DNA of 64,000 bases from Ruegeria marisrubri (GCF_001507595.1 NZ_LQBQ01000036.1:153505-217504); one strand, 5' to 3'. Shown: positions 26,903-36,416, counted from the stretch's first letter. The notes: generated by a model not told the origin, from the sequence alone. Numbers and translations are program-made.

Positions 26903-26905
26903 CTA
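26856..26905 (+). repeat. Attachment site, left (tRNA-Phe 3' end)
   Basis: The 50 bp from the anticodon arm through the CCA end. The first 41 bp are identical to 40917-40957, then one extra G, then CACCACTA shared again. This is the crossover segment of the integrated element. Confidence 0.85.
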
Positions 26906-27001
26906 AACTCCTGAAATAGTTGATAAATTTCTGACGTTGAAGCCTTCAGATTTGGCCCGTAAAAGTTATACACAGTTATACACTCCTCCCACTGGCTGAA
27001 C

Positions 27002-28183
27002 TTGTCCAAAGATTCAAAAAACCAAATCTCCAAGCTGAAACATCTCCGAAAAGGTCTGGCGATCTATCGGACGGGCCGCAGCCCCTATTGGTTCATCCGT
27101 CTGAGGGATCCAATAGCGGGCAAATACGTCCATCGATCATCCAAGGAAGAATCAAGGCTCGAAGCCATTGAAGTGGCGTATGAGTTTGCCGATACGTACC
27201 ACAGCAAGGCCAACAGCGACCACGCCCAGAAGAAGACCACCAGCTTCGAGCACTATGCCAAAAAGCTGATGACCGTGCAGAAGGGCAAATCGAAATGGTC
27301 GGATGGCGACAACAAACTGCTGAACCGGTCGAAAGACGGTCTGATTTGCTACTTCGGCAAGTATGACGTAACCAAAATCAATACGGGGATGGTTCGGGAT
27401 TATCTGGTTCATCTTGATCAGAATCGGTCAAAGAAGTTGGCTGAATCGACCAAGGCCAAGCACACCATCATCATTCGCAAAGTTCTTATGATGGCGATGG
27501 AAGACGGGCTGCTGAATGTTGTGCCTGTCATGCCGAAGCAAAAGACCGTGGATACCCCCCGGCACACGTTCAGTGATGACGAATACAAACGGTTCCTGAA
27601 GGCTGCCGATGAATGTGCCAAACGGGGTGATAAGGTTCGTGGTGTGAAGATCACCGGCCACCATGCCAAGATGTTCCGGTTTGTAGTTCATACCTTTCTC
27701 CGACCGACTGAAGGGGAGTTGTTCGGCCTCAAGCACAAGGACATTCAGATCAAGGGTGATCCTGCTCATCTGGAAATGAATGTTCGGGGCGGCAAAACTG
27801 GCGGACGGGTAAGTATTACCATGCCAATAGCCGTGCCTTTGTACCAGGGCGTCGTAAACCCCTTCGATGAAAAGGGACCGGACAAGAATGGCTACGTCTG
27901 GATGCCGGAATATCCGAACCGGCGAACGGCCATCAATACGGCCCGTCGTATCTTCAACCACATTCTGGAAAAGGCCGAGCTGCTGGATGAAGATCGGAAG
28001 CTGTCGCCATATTCGCTTCGGCACTATGCCATCCAAGCACGACTCAGAGGGTCGAATGGGAAGGTGAACCTCCACACCCTTGCCAAGAATGCTGGGACGT
28101 CCGTGGATCAGTTGGAGCGGTTCTATCTGAAGAACATGGCACCGACGAAAGGGATCATTGAAAACTTGCAGCACAAGGAGTGA
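27002..28183 (+). CDS. Tyrosine recombinase / integrase
   Basis: A 393-residue integrase facing away from tRNA-Phe. No early ATG is in frame, so a TTG start at 27002 is assumed. There is an N-terminal SAM-like DNA-binding region (SFEHYAKKLMTVQKGKSKW) and a C-terminal catalytic domain with Arg in HTFLRPTEGELFGL, the box SPYSLRHYAIQARL, and the nucleophile Tyr in LERFYLKN. It should join the element's att site to the tRNA-Phe 3' end. Confidence 0.9.
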   Translation: MSKDSKNQISKLKHLRKGLAIYRTGRSPYWFIRLRDPIAGKYVHRSSKEESRLEAIEVAYEFADTYHSKANSDHAQKKTTSFEHYAKKLMTVQKGKSKWSDGDNKLLNRSKDGLICYFGKYDVTKINTGMVRDYLVHLDQNRSKKLAESTKAKHTIIIRKVLMMAMEDGLLNVVPVMPKQKTVDTPRHTFSDDEYKRFLKAADECAKRGDKVRGVKITGHHAKMFRFVVHTFLRPTEGELFGLKHKDIQIKGDPAHLEMNVRGGKTGGRVSITMPIAVPLYQGVVNPFDEKGPDKNGYVWMPEYPNRRTAINTARRIFNHILEKAELLDEDRKLSPYSLRHYAIQARLRGSNGKVNLHTLAKNAGTSVDQLERFYLKNMAPTKGIIENLQHKE

Positions 28184-28330
28184 TGACTGAATTCCGGTAT
28201 CCCAATATTTGGTTTGAGTGGTGAAAAAACCATGTTCTTCTCTTGGGTTTTTTCGGGCACCAATGGAAGGTGAAGAGGTGTTGTGAGTGGCCCCTTCAGA
28301 TATCAAGACTATTTTTTCCCGGTACTCATG

Positions 28331-28350
28331 AACCCCGCTTAGGCGGGGTT
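28331..28350 (+). terminator. Rho-independent terminator 1
   Basis: AACCCCGC-TTAG-GCGGGGTT, an 8-bp perfect stem with tetraloop, followed by CATTTTTG. It probably ends the integrase transcript. Confidence 0.8.
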
Positions 28351-28428
28351 CATTTTTGACCAAAGTCAAACATGGCTTCCACGTGACTGGGTAGAGATAC
28401 AGGACGACATGGCACACCCTTTGCTGTC

Positions 28429-28448
28429 AACCCCGCTCTGGCGGGGTT
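28429..28448 (+). terminator. Rho-independent terminator 2 (same stem as terminator 1)
   Basis: AACCCCGC-TCTG-GCGGGGTT followed by TCTTTTG. The stem is identical to the hairpin 98 bp upstream and only the loop differs. Having two in series suggests a short transcript between them or a duplicated insulator. Confidence 0.75.
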
Positions 28449-28646
28449 TCTTTTGCCAGGCGGGACGTCCTGTCTTGCCTGAGCAAGTTACTAATCGGAT
28501 CGGTTGCTATCTGCCTGAAAAACAAAGCTCGCAAAACACCTTGGTACAATATCATTGATGCCTTGCGGCCTTGACAAGCACTGGCTGTAGGTCTCGAAAA
28601 GAGAACCAGATCACCCCATTGAGGTCGACAGATAGGAGCCCAGACG

Positions 28647-28922
28647 GTGAAATCTATTTCGGTCTCAGCAAGTGAAGTCAGTACGTTGCTGATAGTAGCG
28701 ATTGTTGCAGCCATTCTGGGCTTGTGGCTGGTTCTGCGACTGATGACAAATGCCGTTCGTCAGCAAAAGACAAGGCTGGTGTGCAAATGGAAACGTACGT
28801 CAGCAGACGATCGAGGCGCGCTGATCGCTTGGAAATGCAAAGCGTGTGGTGTGACTGCTTACTCGGGAACCGGCAAGCGACCTGTGGACTGCAAACAGAT
28901 TACCAAACCGAAGTCTCTCTAA
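28647..28922 (+). CDS. Small membrane protein with Cys-rich C-terminus, unknown
   Basis: 91 residues from a GTG at 28647, with GGAG 8 bp upstream. One membrane segment (LLIVAIVAAILGLWLVLRLM, about residues 14-33) is followed by a Cys-rich cytoplasmic tail: Cys-46 in LVCKWKR, CKAC, and a last Cys in PVDCKQ, which could bind zinc. No family is recognised. It may be an element accessory protein. Confidence 0.6.
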   Translation: MKSISVSASEVSTLLIVAIVAAILGLWLVLRLMTNAVRQQKTRLVCKWKRTSADDRGALIAWKCKACGVTAYSGTGKRPVDCKQITKPKSL

Positions 28923-28997
28923 GGTCAAACATCAAAAAGAACGTTGCCTGTTGCGGGGAGGTTGGGGGACGCCGTTGGGGTAGCAAAGGAGATCCCA

Positions 28998-29366
28998 ATG
29001 ACACTCGAGAAACAATTCAATCTTGACGCCGCGGAAAAGCCGAAAACCACACAGCCGTCCCAACAGCGTCGTCAGAAATTCATTGCCGCCATCGACAAGC
29101 AGTTGGCAGGAATGCAAGCAGGGAACGCCAGCAAAACCTGGAAAAGCACTTGGGTCTGGCAGACCAGCAAAGGGGATTGGTTCATTTCGCCCCGGTATGG
29201 CAGGACGCCCCTGGAACTTGCTCCCGGCCTGACGGCCATCAAATGCTCGGATGCGGAGGACGTTGTCCAAAACCTCGAAAAACTGAAGAACCTCACGAGC
29301 GACGGCAAGCTGGATGCCGTCCTTGAAACAGCTGCCTCAGAAATCCGTAGCCGGTTCGGAAAGTGA
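28998..29366 (+). CDS. Small soluble protein of phage/element type, unknown
   Basis: 122 residues; ATG 28998 is chosen because AAAGGAG lies 7 bp upstream and the frame before it looks non-coding. There is a charged helical N-terminus (QQRRQKFIAAIDKQLAGMQ), then WVWQTSKGDWFISPRYGRTPLEL. It somewhat resembles the DUF6641-type proteins of phages and integrative elements, which is a tentative match. It sits just before the polymerase region. Confidence 0.65.
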   Translation: MTLEKQFNLDAAEKPKTTQPSQQRRQKFIAAIDKQLAGMQAGNASKTWKSTWVWQTSKGDWFISPRYGRTPLELAPGLTAIKCSDAEDVVQNLEKLKNLTSDGKLDAVLETAASEIRSRFGK

Positions 29367-29409
29367 CACCTGCCGGATACATTGAAAAAGCCATTGGTCC
29401 CCTTGGGTT

Positions 29410-29720
29410 CTGGTCGGGACGCAACGGGACCAATAGCTTTCCGGGCGATGCCAATCACGAGCAACAAAACCCAAATCATGCGAAGCACTTCACGAAGTGA
29501 AGTTGATAGCCAAATAGTTGCTAGATGATAGCGATGGGTGGCAATTTGTTGTCCCGCCATCGTCCTGAAGGACACCAGATTGAACGCCATGGGACCAAAT
29601 ACTTTCCCCGGCCAGCCCAACCAGCCAGCCAAACCAACCTAGCGAATACGAAGTACTTCACGAAGTGAAGTTAGTTGGCCAACTGCTTGCGATGGGTAGC
29701 AATGCTTGGCCAATCGCTTG
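29410..29720 (+). repeat. Two imperfect tandem units of about 168 bp, each with a 17-bp palindrome
   Basis: The palindrome ACTTCAC-GAA-GTGAAGT occurs at 29487-29503 and again at 29655-29671. Flanks also match imperfectly: GGGACCAA upstream of each, and GCGATGGGTRGCAAT downstream of each. Further small palindromes follow (GCTTGC-TTC-GCAAG, ATTCGC-TGC-GCGAAT). With 29367-29848 this is a 480-bp gene-free stretch immediately before the polymerase. A replication origin or regulatory array is possible. Confidence 0.6.
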
Positions 29721-29848
29721 CTTCGCAAGACATTCGCTGCGCGAATGTTGGTTCTTTTGGGGGCAATCTGGATTTTGGACATACTTCTCCTATCCGTTGA
29801 GGAGAAGTCCGAAAGAACCAATGGTTCTGTCATACCATCCACACACGA

Positions 29849-32155
29849 TTGCTTTCCAAAGCACGGCTGTATGTCAAAATCAGAGATACGATTGCCCTTG
29901 CACCAACAGGGGCCAAAAGCCTTGCCAAGCTCGGTGAAATCCTTGGCTTTGAAAAGCTGAAGCTGTCGGACGACCCCAAGCAGGAGCAGCACTACAAAGA
30001 AAACATGGCCGACCTGTTGGAGGATAATTGGCCTCTGTTCCGGGACTATGCCATCCGGGACGCTGAGGTATGTGCCCAATACACGGTTCGCATGATCCGG
30101 CTGTATTTCGAGAAGACGGGTAAGTTCAAACTGCCTGTCACGCTGACATCCATCGGTGTCGATCTGATACGGTCACATTGGTTGTCCCAAGGACTCGATC
30201 CGCTTGAAATCGTCGGCAAAGAAGTCGTGACGGAGAAGCGCTGGAACGACAAGAAACAGCAATACGAGACAAATGCTGAACCGAGGTCCGTTCAGAAACT
30301 GTTCTGGCACGAAGACTTCTTTACCGAATGCTATCACGGTGGCCGCAATGAACAGTTCTGGTTTGGCCCCGCACCCGAAGGTGTCTGGTATGATTATGAT
30401 CTGACCAGTGCGTACCCATCGGCAATGGCGCTCATCGGGGAACCGGATTGGAATACGATCACGCACATCACCAGCACCGAAGAACTGCTTGGCGGTGGTT
30501 TGACCGTTGAAGACCTGGCCTTTGCCAATGTGGATTTTGAGTTCCCGGATGACGTGCGATACCCGGTTCTGCCCGTGCGCACCGAAAACGGTTTGCTGTT
30601 CCCTCGCAAGGGCAACTGCACCACGCATATCAGTGAAATCCTGCTGGCCAAGAAACTAGGGGCAAAGATCGAACTGGTGGAGGGGCGGCGGATCAACTCT
30701 GACCGTGTTATCAGTCGTAGAGAAGGTGGCGGCAGGGAATACGGCGGTCATGCCAAGCGACCGTTTCTCGACTTTGCCCGTCATTGCATCGAGGAGAGGG
30801 CCAAGCATCCCAAGAAGACCCTGGACAACCTATTCTGGAAGGAGCTTGTCAATTCCACATACGGCAAGACGGCTCAGGGTCTGCGAGAACGACGTATCTA
30901 CGATCTGAGGGATGCCGAAACCAAACGTCTGGAACCGAGCAAGATCACCAACCCGGTCTATGCTGCCTTCATCACGGCTTTCTGCCGGGGTGTGCTCAGT
31001 GAAATTATGAATGCGCTGCCTCAGGACGTGCAAATCTTCAGTGTCACCACCGATGGCTTTTTGACCACGGCCACCGATGAGCAAATGAAGAAGGCTGCCA
31101 AAGGCACGCTCGGTCGGCGATATCTGGACTCCCGGATCAAGTTGGCCGCGCAATGGGGCATCTATGAGGTCAAGCACATCATCCGCCAGCCTGTTGGGTG
31201 GCGCACCAGAGGCCAAGCCACGCTGCGGCCATCGGAGGTTCCTGACTGGTCAGGCACTGGCATTGAACCCAAGGAAGATGAGAAAGTTGTGCTAGCGAAG
31301 GGTGGTATCAAGCTGGATGCCATCCTGTCCAAGAAAGAGCAGAATGACAAAATTGTTGATCTGTTCTTTGACCGGAAGCCGACCGACACGCTGACAGTCA
31401 CGATGGGGGCGGGTATTCGGGAGATGTATGAACAGGGGATGGACTTCGTTGACAAGACGATGACCAAACGCCTGTCGATGGAGTTTGACTGGAAGCGGAA
31501 ACCAATTATGGCCGGAGACGTCACTGTCACAACCGACGACGGGCAAACTCGTACCCACTTGGCATTCTCGACCCAGCCGTGGGACACCGTGGACCAGTTC
31601 AACACCACTCGGGCGATCTGGGCAGACTACAACAAGCAGGCTGGGCATTGTCTGAAAACGACGTCTGACTACCGAGCATGGGCGGAGTACTTTGAGGGCA
31701 AACTGGCGGCACAGGGTCCGGCTGGGGCATATATCGCTAAAGAGGATGGTGTCCTGAAGCGCCTTCGCCGGGACCTGAGCATTGCGCATAAGCTACGGAA
31801 AGCGGGCACCCACAAGATCAACGTGGAGGCGTTTCAGCGGGCCGACATCACCTCTGACTACAAGCTCAAGGTCAAAGAGTTTGCGCAAATCCTGAATGAT
31901 GGTTTCGGCATTCCCTGCACCAAAATGGATGTGGACAATGCCCGAAAGAAAAAGGTCTTCGTGCCGCATCAGGTGCCGCGAACAGCCAAAACCGTTGAGT
32001 TGTTGGAAAACATCAAGCAGGTGCTGTTCCCGGAGCTGGACGTAGAACAATTCCTGACGCCGAAAGCGGCCTTTGATCTGGAGGTGGCGCAGACTGATAT
32101 GGCTGTGCATACTTGTGGTCCGTTGAAGGGCCGGATGATATCGCTCAGTGGGTAG
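29849..32155 (+). CDS. Family-B DNA polymerase, exonuclease domain cut short
   Basis: 768 residues from an assumed TTG start; the frame is closed by a stop 51 bp upstream. It begins just before the Exo III motif (YAIRD, Tyr-67/Asp-71), so Exo I and Exo II are absent. Polymerase motifs are complete: motif A DLTSAYPS (Asp-184), motif B KELVNSTYG (331-339), and motif C SVTTDGF with Asp-402. This matches the protein-primed or self-priming branch (DNA_pol_B_2), used by phages, linear plasmids and pipolins to copy their own genomes. The missing N-terminus suggests a 5' deletion or a polymerase without proofreading. Confidence 0.85.
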   Translation: MLSKARLYVKIRDTIALAPTGAKSLAKLGEILGFEKLKLSDDPKQEQHYKENMADLLEDNWPLFRDYAIRDAEVCAQYTVRMIRLYFEKTGKFKLPVTLTSIGVDLIRSHWLSQGLDPLEIVGKEVVTEKRWNDKKQQYETNAEPRSVQKLFWHEDFFTECYHGGRNEQFWFGPAPEGVWYDYDLTSAYPSAMALIGEPDWNTITHITSTEELLGGGLTVEDLAFANVDFEFPDDVRYPVLPVRTENGLLFPRKGNCTTHISEILLAKKLGAKIELVEGRRINSDRVISRREGGGREYGGHAKRPFLDFARHCIEERAKHPKKTLDNLFWKELVNSTYGKTAQGLRERRIYDLRDAETKRLEPSKITNPVYAAFITAFCRGVLSEIMNALPQDVQIFSVTTDGFLTTATDEQMKKAAKGTLGRRYLDSRIKLAAQWGIYEVKHIIRQPVGWRTRGQATLRPSEVPDWSGTGIEPKEDEKVVLAKGGIKLDAILSKKEQNDKIVDLFFDRKPTDTLTVTMGAGIREMYEQGMDFVDKTMTKRLSMEFDWKRKPIMAGDVTVTTDDGQTRTHLAFSTQPWDTVDQFNTTRAIWADYNKQAGHCLKTTSDYRAWAEYFEGKLAAQGPAGAYIAKEDGVLKRLRRDLSIAHKLRKAGTHKINVEAFQRADITSDYKLKVKEFAQILNDGFGIPCTKMDVDNARKKKVFVPHQVPRTAKTVELLENIKQVLFPELDVEQFLTPKAAFDLEVAQTDMAVHTCGPLKGRMISLSG

Positions 32156-32240
32156 TCGCTCTAGCTCTCTGTATCTGGCCGAGGTTGCCCCAACAAGAAA
32201 ATGGTAAAAGTGCTGTATGGGTGTAGGAGCATGACAATTA

Positions 32241-32897
32241 CTATTTCGATGCCACGCTGGAGTTTCCCATCGCCAGCACCGAGTAGTTCTTCACTGTCTG
32301 TGGATACCAGCGCCCGCCCTTGAATGTTGCCACACTCCGTTCATTCAGCAGACTGGCCGTGGCCGAAAACGATCCAGACTCAATGAGTGCCTGTTCGAAC
32401 TCGGTGCGGATCGTTTCGAAGAATTTCCGCTTCTCCGACTGCCGTTGAGTCGCCAAGGCTTGAGCATTCCGGCCAAGGACGGTTCCCCGGTTCTTTGCCG
32501 CTCTGAGTGCGGCTCTGGTGCGCTCCGAAATCTGTCGACGCTCCTCCTCGGCAAAGCAGGCCAACAGGTGCAGGAAAAATGTTGAGACGTTAGGGTGTTC
32601 GCAGACGACCAATTCGATCCCTTGGTCGATGATCCCCGAAATGAATGACACCTTCCGGGAAAACCTGTCCAGCTTCGGGATCAGCAGCTTCGACCGAGTC
32701 TTCTTCACAAGGTTGATAGCGTTCCAAAGCTCAACCCGATCATCCCGTTTGCCAGATTGGATTTCTGTGAACTCGGCAGCCACCTGATCTGTGGGGGCCA
32801 GAAATTGCTCGACCATCGCCCGCTGTGCTTCCAGCCCAAGGCCGGATTGCCCCTGCCGTTCGGTCGAAACCCGATAGTAAACCACATATTCGGCCAT
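32241..32897 (-). CDS. Serine recombinase / resolvase
   Basis: A 218-residue recombinase. The catalytic Ser lies in YYRVSTERQGQSGLG at the N-terminus; the DRFSR segment and EERRQISERTRAALRAAKNRG follow. The C-terminus is a short DNA-binding region (SATASLLNERSVATFKGGRWYP). It is a small resolvase/invertase-like form rather than a large integrase. It could resolve multimers of the element or invert DNA. It is convergent with the polymerase gene. Confidence 0.9.
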   Translation of the reverse strand: MAEYVVYYRVSTERQGQSGLGLEAQRAMVEQFLAPTDQVAAEFTEIQSGKRDDRVELWNAINLVKKTRSKLLIPKLDRFSRKVSFISGIIDQGIELVVCEHPNVSTFFLHLLACFAEEERRQISERTRAALRAAKNRGTVLGRNAQALATQRQSEKRKFFETIRTEFEQALIESGSFSATASLLNERSVATFKGGRWYPQTVKNYSVLAMGNSSVASK

Positions 32898-32995
32898 GCC
32901 TTCCCCTCTCCGTAAATGACAAACCAGCGTTTGTCGTAGAAGGCGTCGGATTTCTTCGCCGAGTGGGCAACGGGGTTGATCAACGTGGAGGAGGT

Positions 32996-34000
32996 CTATT
33001 TCATTGGGTTAGCAGTCGAATTTTTTTTACGGTTTCGAAACCGATTATAACGCTTAGCACGAGAGGGATGTTGAAGCCAGAACATGAGCAAGTCAAGCCG
33101 ACTTGTTAACATAGTTTGCTTATGCGCCCGACGATGAAAGAAATCCAACAAATCTGATTGCATTCGCGCCTGAGCCCAGAGCATTAATTCCGTTTTGAAT
33201 GCCAGGTATTCGGAATATCCAATCCTTTTGTATTCGCGGACAGAAAACAGCTCGCGTTCAACTTGATCAAAAACATCAAACATCTGGAGTCTATTTTTTC
33301 CAAAATCGTTTGTAATTTGATGGTGCTTATCACTCAAAATATGTGAAGTGTATACTCCATCAAAAAATCCAATTCTTTTCGCCGCCAATAATAATTGCCA
33401 GTGTGCAAAAACATCGTTTTGCACTCGCGTTTCGCTGAATTTCAGATTCACCTTCCGAGCAAATTCAGTATTTACGATCTTGTTCCATGGGTAGTTTGTA
33501 AGTCGCAGAAGCTTCGGGAACTCATCAATAGAAAACAGTTTGTGGCTATATCTACTTTTAATTATTTCAAAAATTTTTCTATCGGTCCTAGACAATCTCA
33601 GGGTGTTCCCATTCTCATCTTCCAAGGAGAATCTAGAAAGTTGGATTTCACAACCCTGTGTGCGGCAATCAGCGAGCGCTTCGCACAATAAATCTGCGTC
33701 AATTCGATCGTCTATATCAAGAAATAAAACGAACTCTCTATTTGCCAGTTTGAAGCCAACATTTCTTGACGCCCCGGCGCCCACGTTTTCACTTAAGTTA
33801 GCTAAAACAAAACCTTCTTCATGTGAGGCAAGCGCGTCACAAAGTATTGAGGCCCCATTGTCTCTGGAGTTATCATTGACAAATATTAGCTGTCCTCCCA
33901 TTTCCAGGATTTTTCCAAATATACTTAGCTTTTCCTCAACATGTCTCTGGGCATTGAAAAACGGGAAAATTATAGACAGTTTCGATAGTCTTTTTGTCAT
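32996..34000 (-). CDS. Glycosyltransferase family 2
   Basis: A 334-residue GT-A fold transferase: LSIIFPFFNAQRHVEEKL at the N-terminus, FVNDNSRDNG for nucleotide binding, and the metal-binding FLDIDDRID. It is strongly A+T-rich compared with the chromosome, a sign of transfer. It probably adds a sugar to a surface polysaccharide. It lies between the serine recombinase and an IS5 copy. Donor and acceptor are unknown. Confidence 0.88.
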   Translation of the reverse strand: MTKRLSKLSIIFPFFNAQRHVEEKLSIFGKILEMGGQLIFVNDNSRDNGASILCDALASHEEGFVLANLSENVGAGASRNVGFKLANREFVLFLDIDDRIDADLLCEALADCRTQGCEIQLSRFSLEDENGNTLRLSRTDRKIFEIIKSRYSHKLFSIDEFPKLLRLTNYPWNKIVNTEFARKVNLKFSETRVQNDVFAHWQLLLAAKRIGFFDGVYTSHILSDKHHQITNDFGKNRLQMFDVFDQVERELFSVREYKRIGYSEYLAFKTELMLWAQARMQSDLLDFFHRRAHKQTMLTSRLDLLMFWLQHPSRAKRYNRFRNRKKNSTANPMK

Positions 34001-34120
34001 TGGGTGATCCGCAGAATCTCAACACAGCTACCTCTAGCCAAACTGCACACTATCGACAACCGAAAGTACAAACGGCGGTGCAGCACTCTGCCACGGTTGC
34101 TTGCGCGCCTTGGGGATAGA

Positions 34121-35173
34121 CCGGCTCTGTTGCAGAAATCGGCTGATGGCCGAAGTTCCCCTTTCCCCGGACAGACTTATCCCACGGGCTCTGTGACAGG
34201 GATTCCGAGCGCGGTGTAACCGTTGAGAACGGCGATACGGACCTGAAGCTCCGCGACCTGTCGGTCGAAGTCTCGTGCCATGAGGCGCTGCCCCAGCAGT
34301 TTCACACAATGCATCTTGGTCTCGACGCGGCTTCGGCGGTGGTATCCGCTCCATCGTCGCCAGAGGGCACGACCGAGGTATTTCGATGCTCGCAGTGCTT
34401 CGTTTCGCGCCATGGCTCCGGCGGTGATCGTCTTCCAGGGCTTCGCGTTCTTGCGGGGCGGGATGACAGCGTGGGCGCCGCGGTCAGCGATTACATCGTG
34501 GCATTTGCGCGTGTCGTAGGCGCCATCAGCCTTGACGCTACCGATTTCCCGGTCCTGCGGGATTTGGTCGAGAAGGTCGGGTAATACCGGCGCATCACCG
34601 ATGTGGCTCCCTGTGATTTCGACGGCCCGAACCTCCAGCGTTTCCTCATCAATCCCCAAGTGGATCTTGCGCCAGACGCGCCTTTTGGGGCCACCATGCT
34701 TGCGGGCGTGCCACTCGCCTTCGCCCTCGACCTTGACCCCGGTGCTATCGATCAACAGGTGGAGCGGGCCCTTCGACCCACGGTAGGGGATGTTGACGGC
34801 CAGGGTCTTCTGGCGGCGGGACAGCGTGCTGAAGTCGGGCACCGCCCAGTCGAGGCCGACCAACCGCAACAGGCTTTCGACGAAGCCTGTCGTCTGCCGA
34901 AGCGCCATGCCGAACAAAACCTTCATCGTAAGGCATGTCTGGATAGCGGCGTCGCTGTAGGTCTGCTGACGGCCGTGCCTGCCTGACGGCGCGGCATCCC
35001 AGCTCATGTCGGGGTCAAACCAGATCGTCAGAGAGCCCCGGCGCTTGAGCGCTTCATTGTAGGCTGGCCAGTTCCTGGTCCTGTAGGTTGGGGGTGTAGG
35101 TCTGCTCATGCATACTAGCTACCATGCTGGATTCACGAGATGAATCCCACACGGATTTGTGCAACAGAGCCGG
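34121..35173 (-). mobile_element. IS5-family insertion sequence
   Basis: About 1.05 kb with terminal inverted repeats. The left end CCGGCTCTGTTGCA (34121-34134) matches the reverse complement of the right end at 35160-35173, and agreement continues for about 20 bp with one mismatch. TAGACC occurs on both outer flanks, which may include the target duplication. It contains one intact transposase. Confidence 0.85.
34177..35109 (-). CDS. IS5-family transposase
   Basis: A 310-residue DDE transposase filling the IS. The catalytic regions are LLIDSTGVKVEG (first Asp), VKADGAYDTRKC (second Asp) and RRSRVETKM (Glu). Full length and without stops, so probably active. Confidence 0.92.
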   Translation of the reverse strand: MSRPTPPTYRTRNWPAYNEALKRRGSLTIWFDPDMSWDAAPSGRHGRQQTYSDAAIQTCLTMKVLFGMALRQTTGFVESLLRLVGLDWAVPDFSTLSRRQKTLAVNIPYRGSKGPLHLLIDSTGVKVEGEGEWHARKHGGPKRRVWRKIHLGIDEETLEVRAVEITGSHIGDAPVLPDLLDQIPQDREIGSVKADGAYDTRKCHDVIADRGAHAVIPPRKNAKPWKTITAGAMARNEALRASKYLGRALWRRWSGYHRRSRVETKMHCVKLLGQRLMARDFDRQVAELQVRIAVLNGYTALGIPVTEPVG

Positions 35174-35313
35174 GTAGACCGATCAAGTTGTTTTTTTGAC
35201 CAAGCTATGGCGTTCCTTTCTTCCAACTGGTTTGCTCTGCCCCCTGAAAACTGGACCGTATGAAGTTGGAGTTTTCCGCTAAGTTTCCCTGGCTGGGAGA
35301 GGAGCGGAATCGC

Positions 35314-35580
35314 ATGAAAGCATCGAAGTTCACGGAGGCGCAGAAGGCCTTCATCCTGAAGCAGGGCGAACAAGGCACGCCGGTTGCGGAGATCTGCCGC
35401 AGGGCGGGGATCAGCCAGGCGACATATTTCAACTGGAAGAAAAAATACGGGGGCCTTTTGCCGGATGAGATGCGTCGGCTGAAAGCGCTGGAGGATGAGA
35501 ACACCCGGCTGAAGAAGATCGTGGCCGATCTGACGCTGGATCGGGAAATGCTTCAGGATGTCATTCGGCGAAAGCTCTGA
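35314..35580 (+). CDS. IS3-family transposase OrfA
   Basis: 88 residues with a helix-turn-helix (PVAEICRRAGISQATYFNWK) and a leucine-zipper-like tail (RLKALEDENTRLKKIVADL). ATG 35314 is chosen because it follows GGAGAGGAG and is the usual OrfA start. OrfB lies in the -1 frame, as expected for programmed frameshifting. Confidence 0.88.
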   Translation: MKASKFTEAQKAFILKQGEQGTPVAEICRRAGISQATYFNWKKKYGGLLPDEMRRLKALEDENTRLKKIVADLTLDREMLQDVIRRKL

Positions 35581-35591
35581 AGCCTGGCCGT

Positions 35592-36416
35592 TTGCGCGAA
35601 ATCGTCACCGGGATGTGCGTCGATTGGGGCGTGTCGATCCGGAGGGCCTGTGGGGCCATCTGCTTCGACACATCCACCTACCACTACAAGTCCCGGCGGA
35701 CGGATCAGGCTGCCGTCGAACGGCGGATCAAAGAGATCGCAGAGACGCGTGTGCGCTATGGCTACAGGCGCGTTCACGTGCTTCTGAGACGGGAGGGCTG
35801 GGTGATCAACATGAAGAAGACACGCAGGATTTACAACGAGTTGGGCCTGCAGCTCAGGAACAAGCACCCGAAGCGCCGGGTGAAGGCAAAGCTCAGAGAA
35901 GACCGTCAGGAAGCCGTCGGGCCGAACGATGTCTGGGCGATGGACTTCGTTCACGACCAACTCGCCCTGGGCAGGAGGTTGCGTATCCTGACCATCGTCG
36001 ACACGCATTCGCGGCTCTGCCCTGCGGCCGATCCGCGCTTCACCTATCGGGGCGAAGATGTCGTGCAGACGCTCGAACGGGTCTGCGGGCAGATCGGCTA
36101 TCCGAAAACGATCAGAGTCGATAACGGCAGCGAGTTCATCTCGCGGGACCTCGATCTCTGGGCCTACGCCAACGACGTTACCCTCGACTTCTCACGGCCC
36201 GGAAAGCCCACGGACAACGGCTTCATTGAGGCGTTTAACAGCAAGCTCCGGGCGGAATGCCTGAACGCACACTGGTTCATGAGCCTTGCAGATGCCCGCG
36301 AAAAGCTGGAGGATTGGCGTCGGCACTACAATGAGGACAGACCCCACAGCGCAATCGGATACAACGTCCCGATTGCCATGCATTATCCCGATGGCGTCAC
36401 CAGCCCGTCATCGTGA
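35592..36416 (+). CDS. IS3-family transposase OrfB (DDE integrase core)
   Basis: About 274 residues: an HTH_21 region (YGYRRVHVLLRREGW), then the integrase core with VWAMDFVHDQL (Asp), IRVDNGSEFIS (Asp) and KPTDNGFIEAFNS (Glu). In the family it is made as an OrfAB fusion by -1 frameshift, so the TTG at 35592 is probably not a real start. Intact. Confidence 0.9.
   Translation: MREIVTGMCVDWGVSIRRACGAICFDTSTYHYKSRRTDQAAVERRIKEIAETRVRYGYRRVHVLLRREGWVINMKKTRRIYNELGLQLRNKHPKRRVKAKLREDRQEAVGPNDVWAMDFVHDQLALGRRLRILTIVDTHSRLCPAADPRFTYRGEDVVQTLERVCGQIGYPKTIRVDNGSEFISRDLDLWAYANDVTLDFSRPGKPTDNGFIEAFNSKLRAECLNAHWFMSLADAREKLEDWRRHYNEDRPHSAIGYNVPIAMHYPDGVTSPSS

Larger units (their letters stand above)
28184..28646. 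other. Gene-free stretch with two matching terminators
   Basis: 463 bp between the integrase and the small membrane protein. It holds two hairpins with the same stem, listed separately, and about 78 bp between them. No convincing protein gene is seen; a small RNA ending at the second hairpin is possible. Confidence 0.5.

Noticed and set aside
29410..29720. CRISPR array
   Set aside because: Only two long imperfect units with palindromes, no short regular repeat-spacer pattern and no cas genes.
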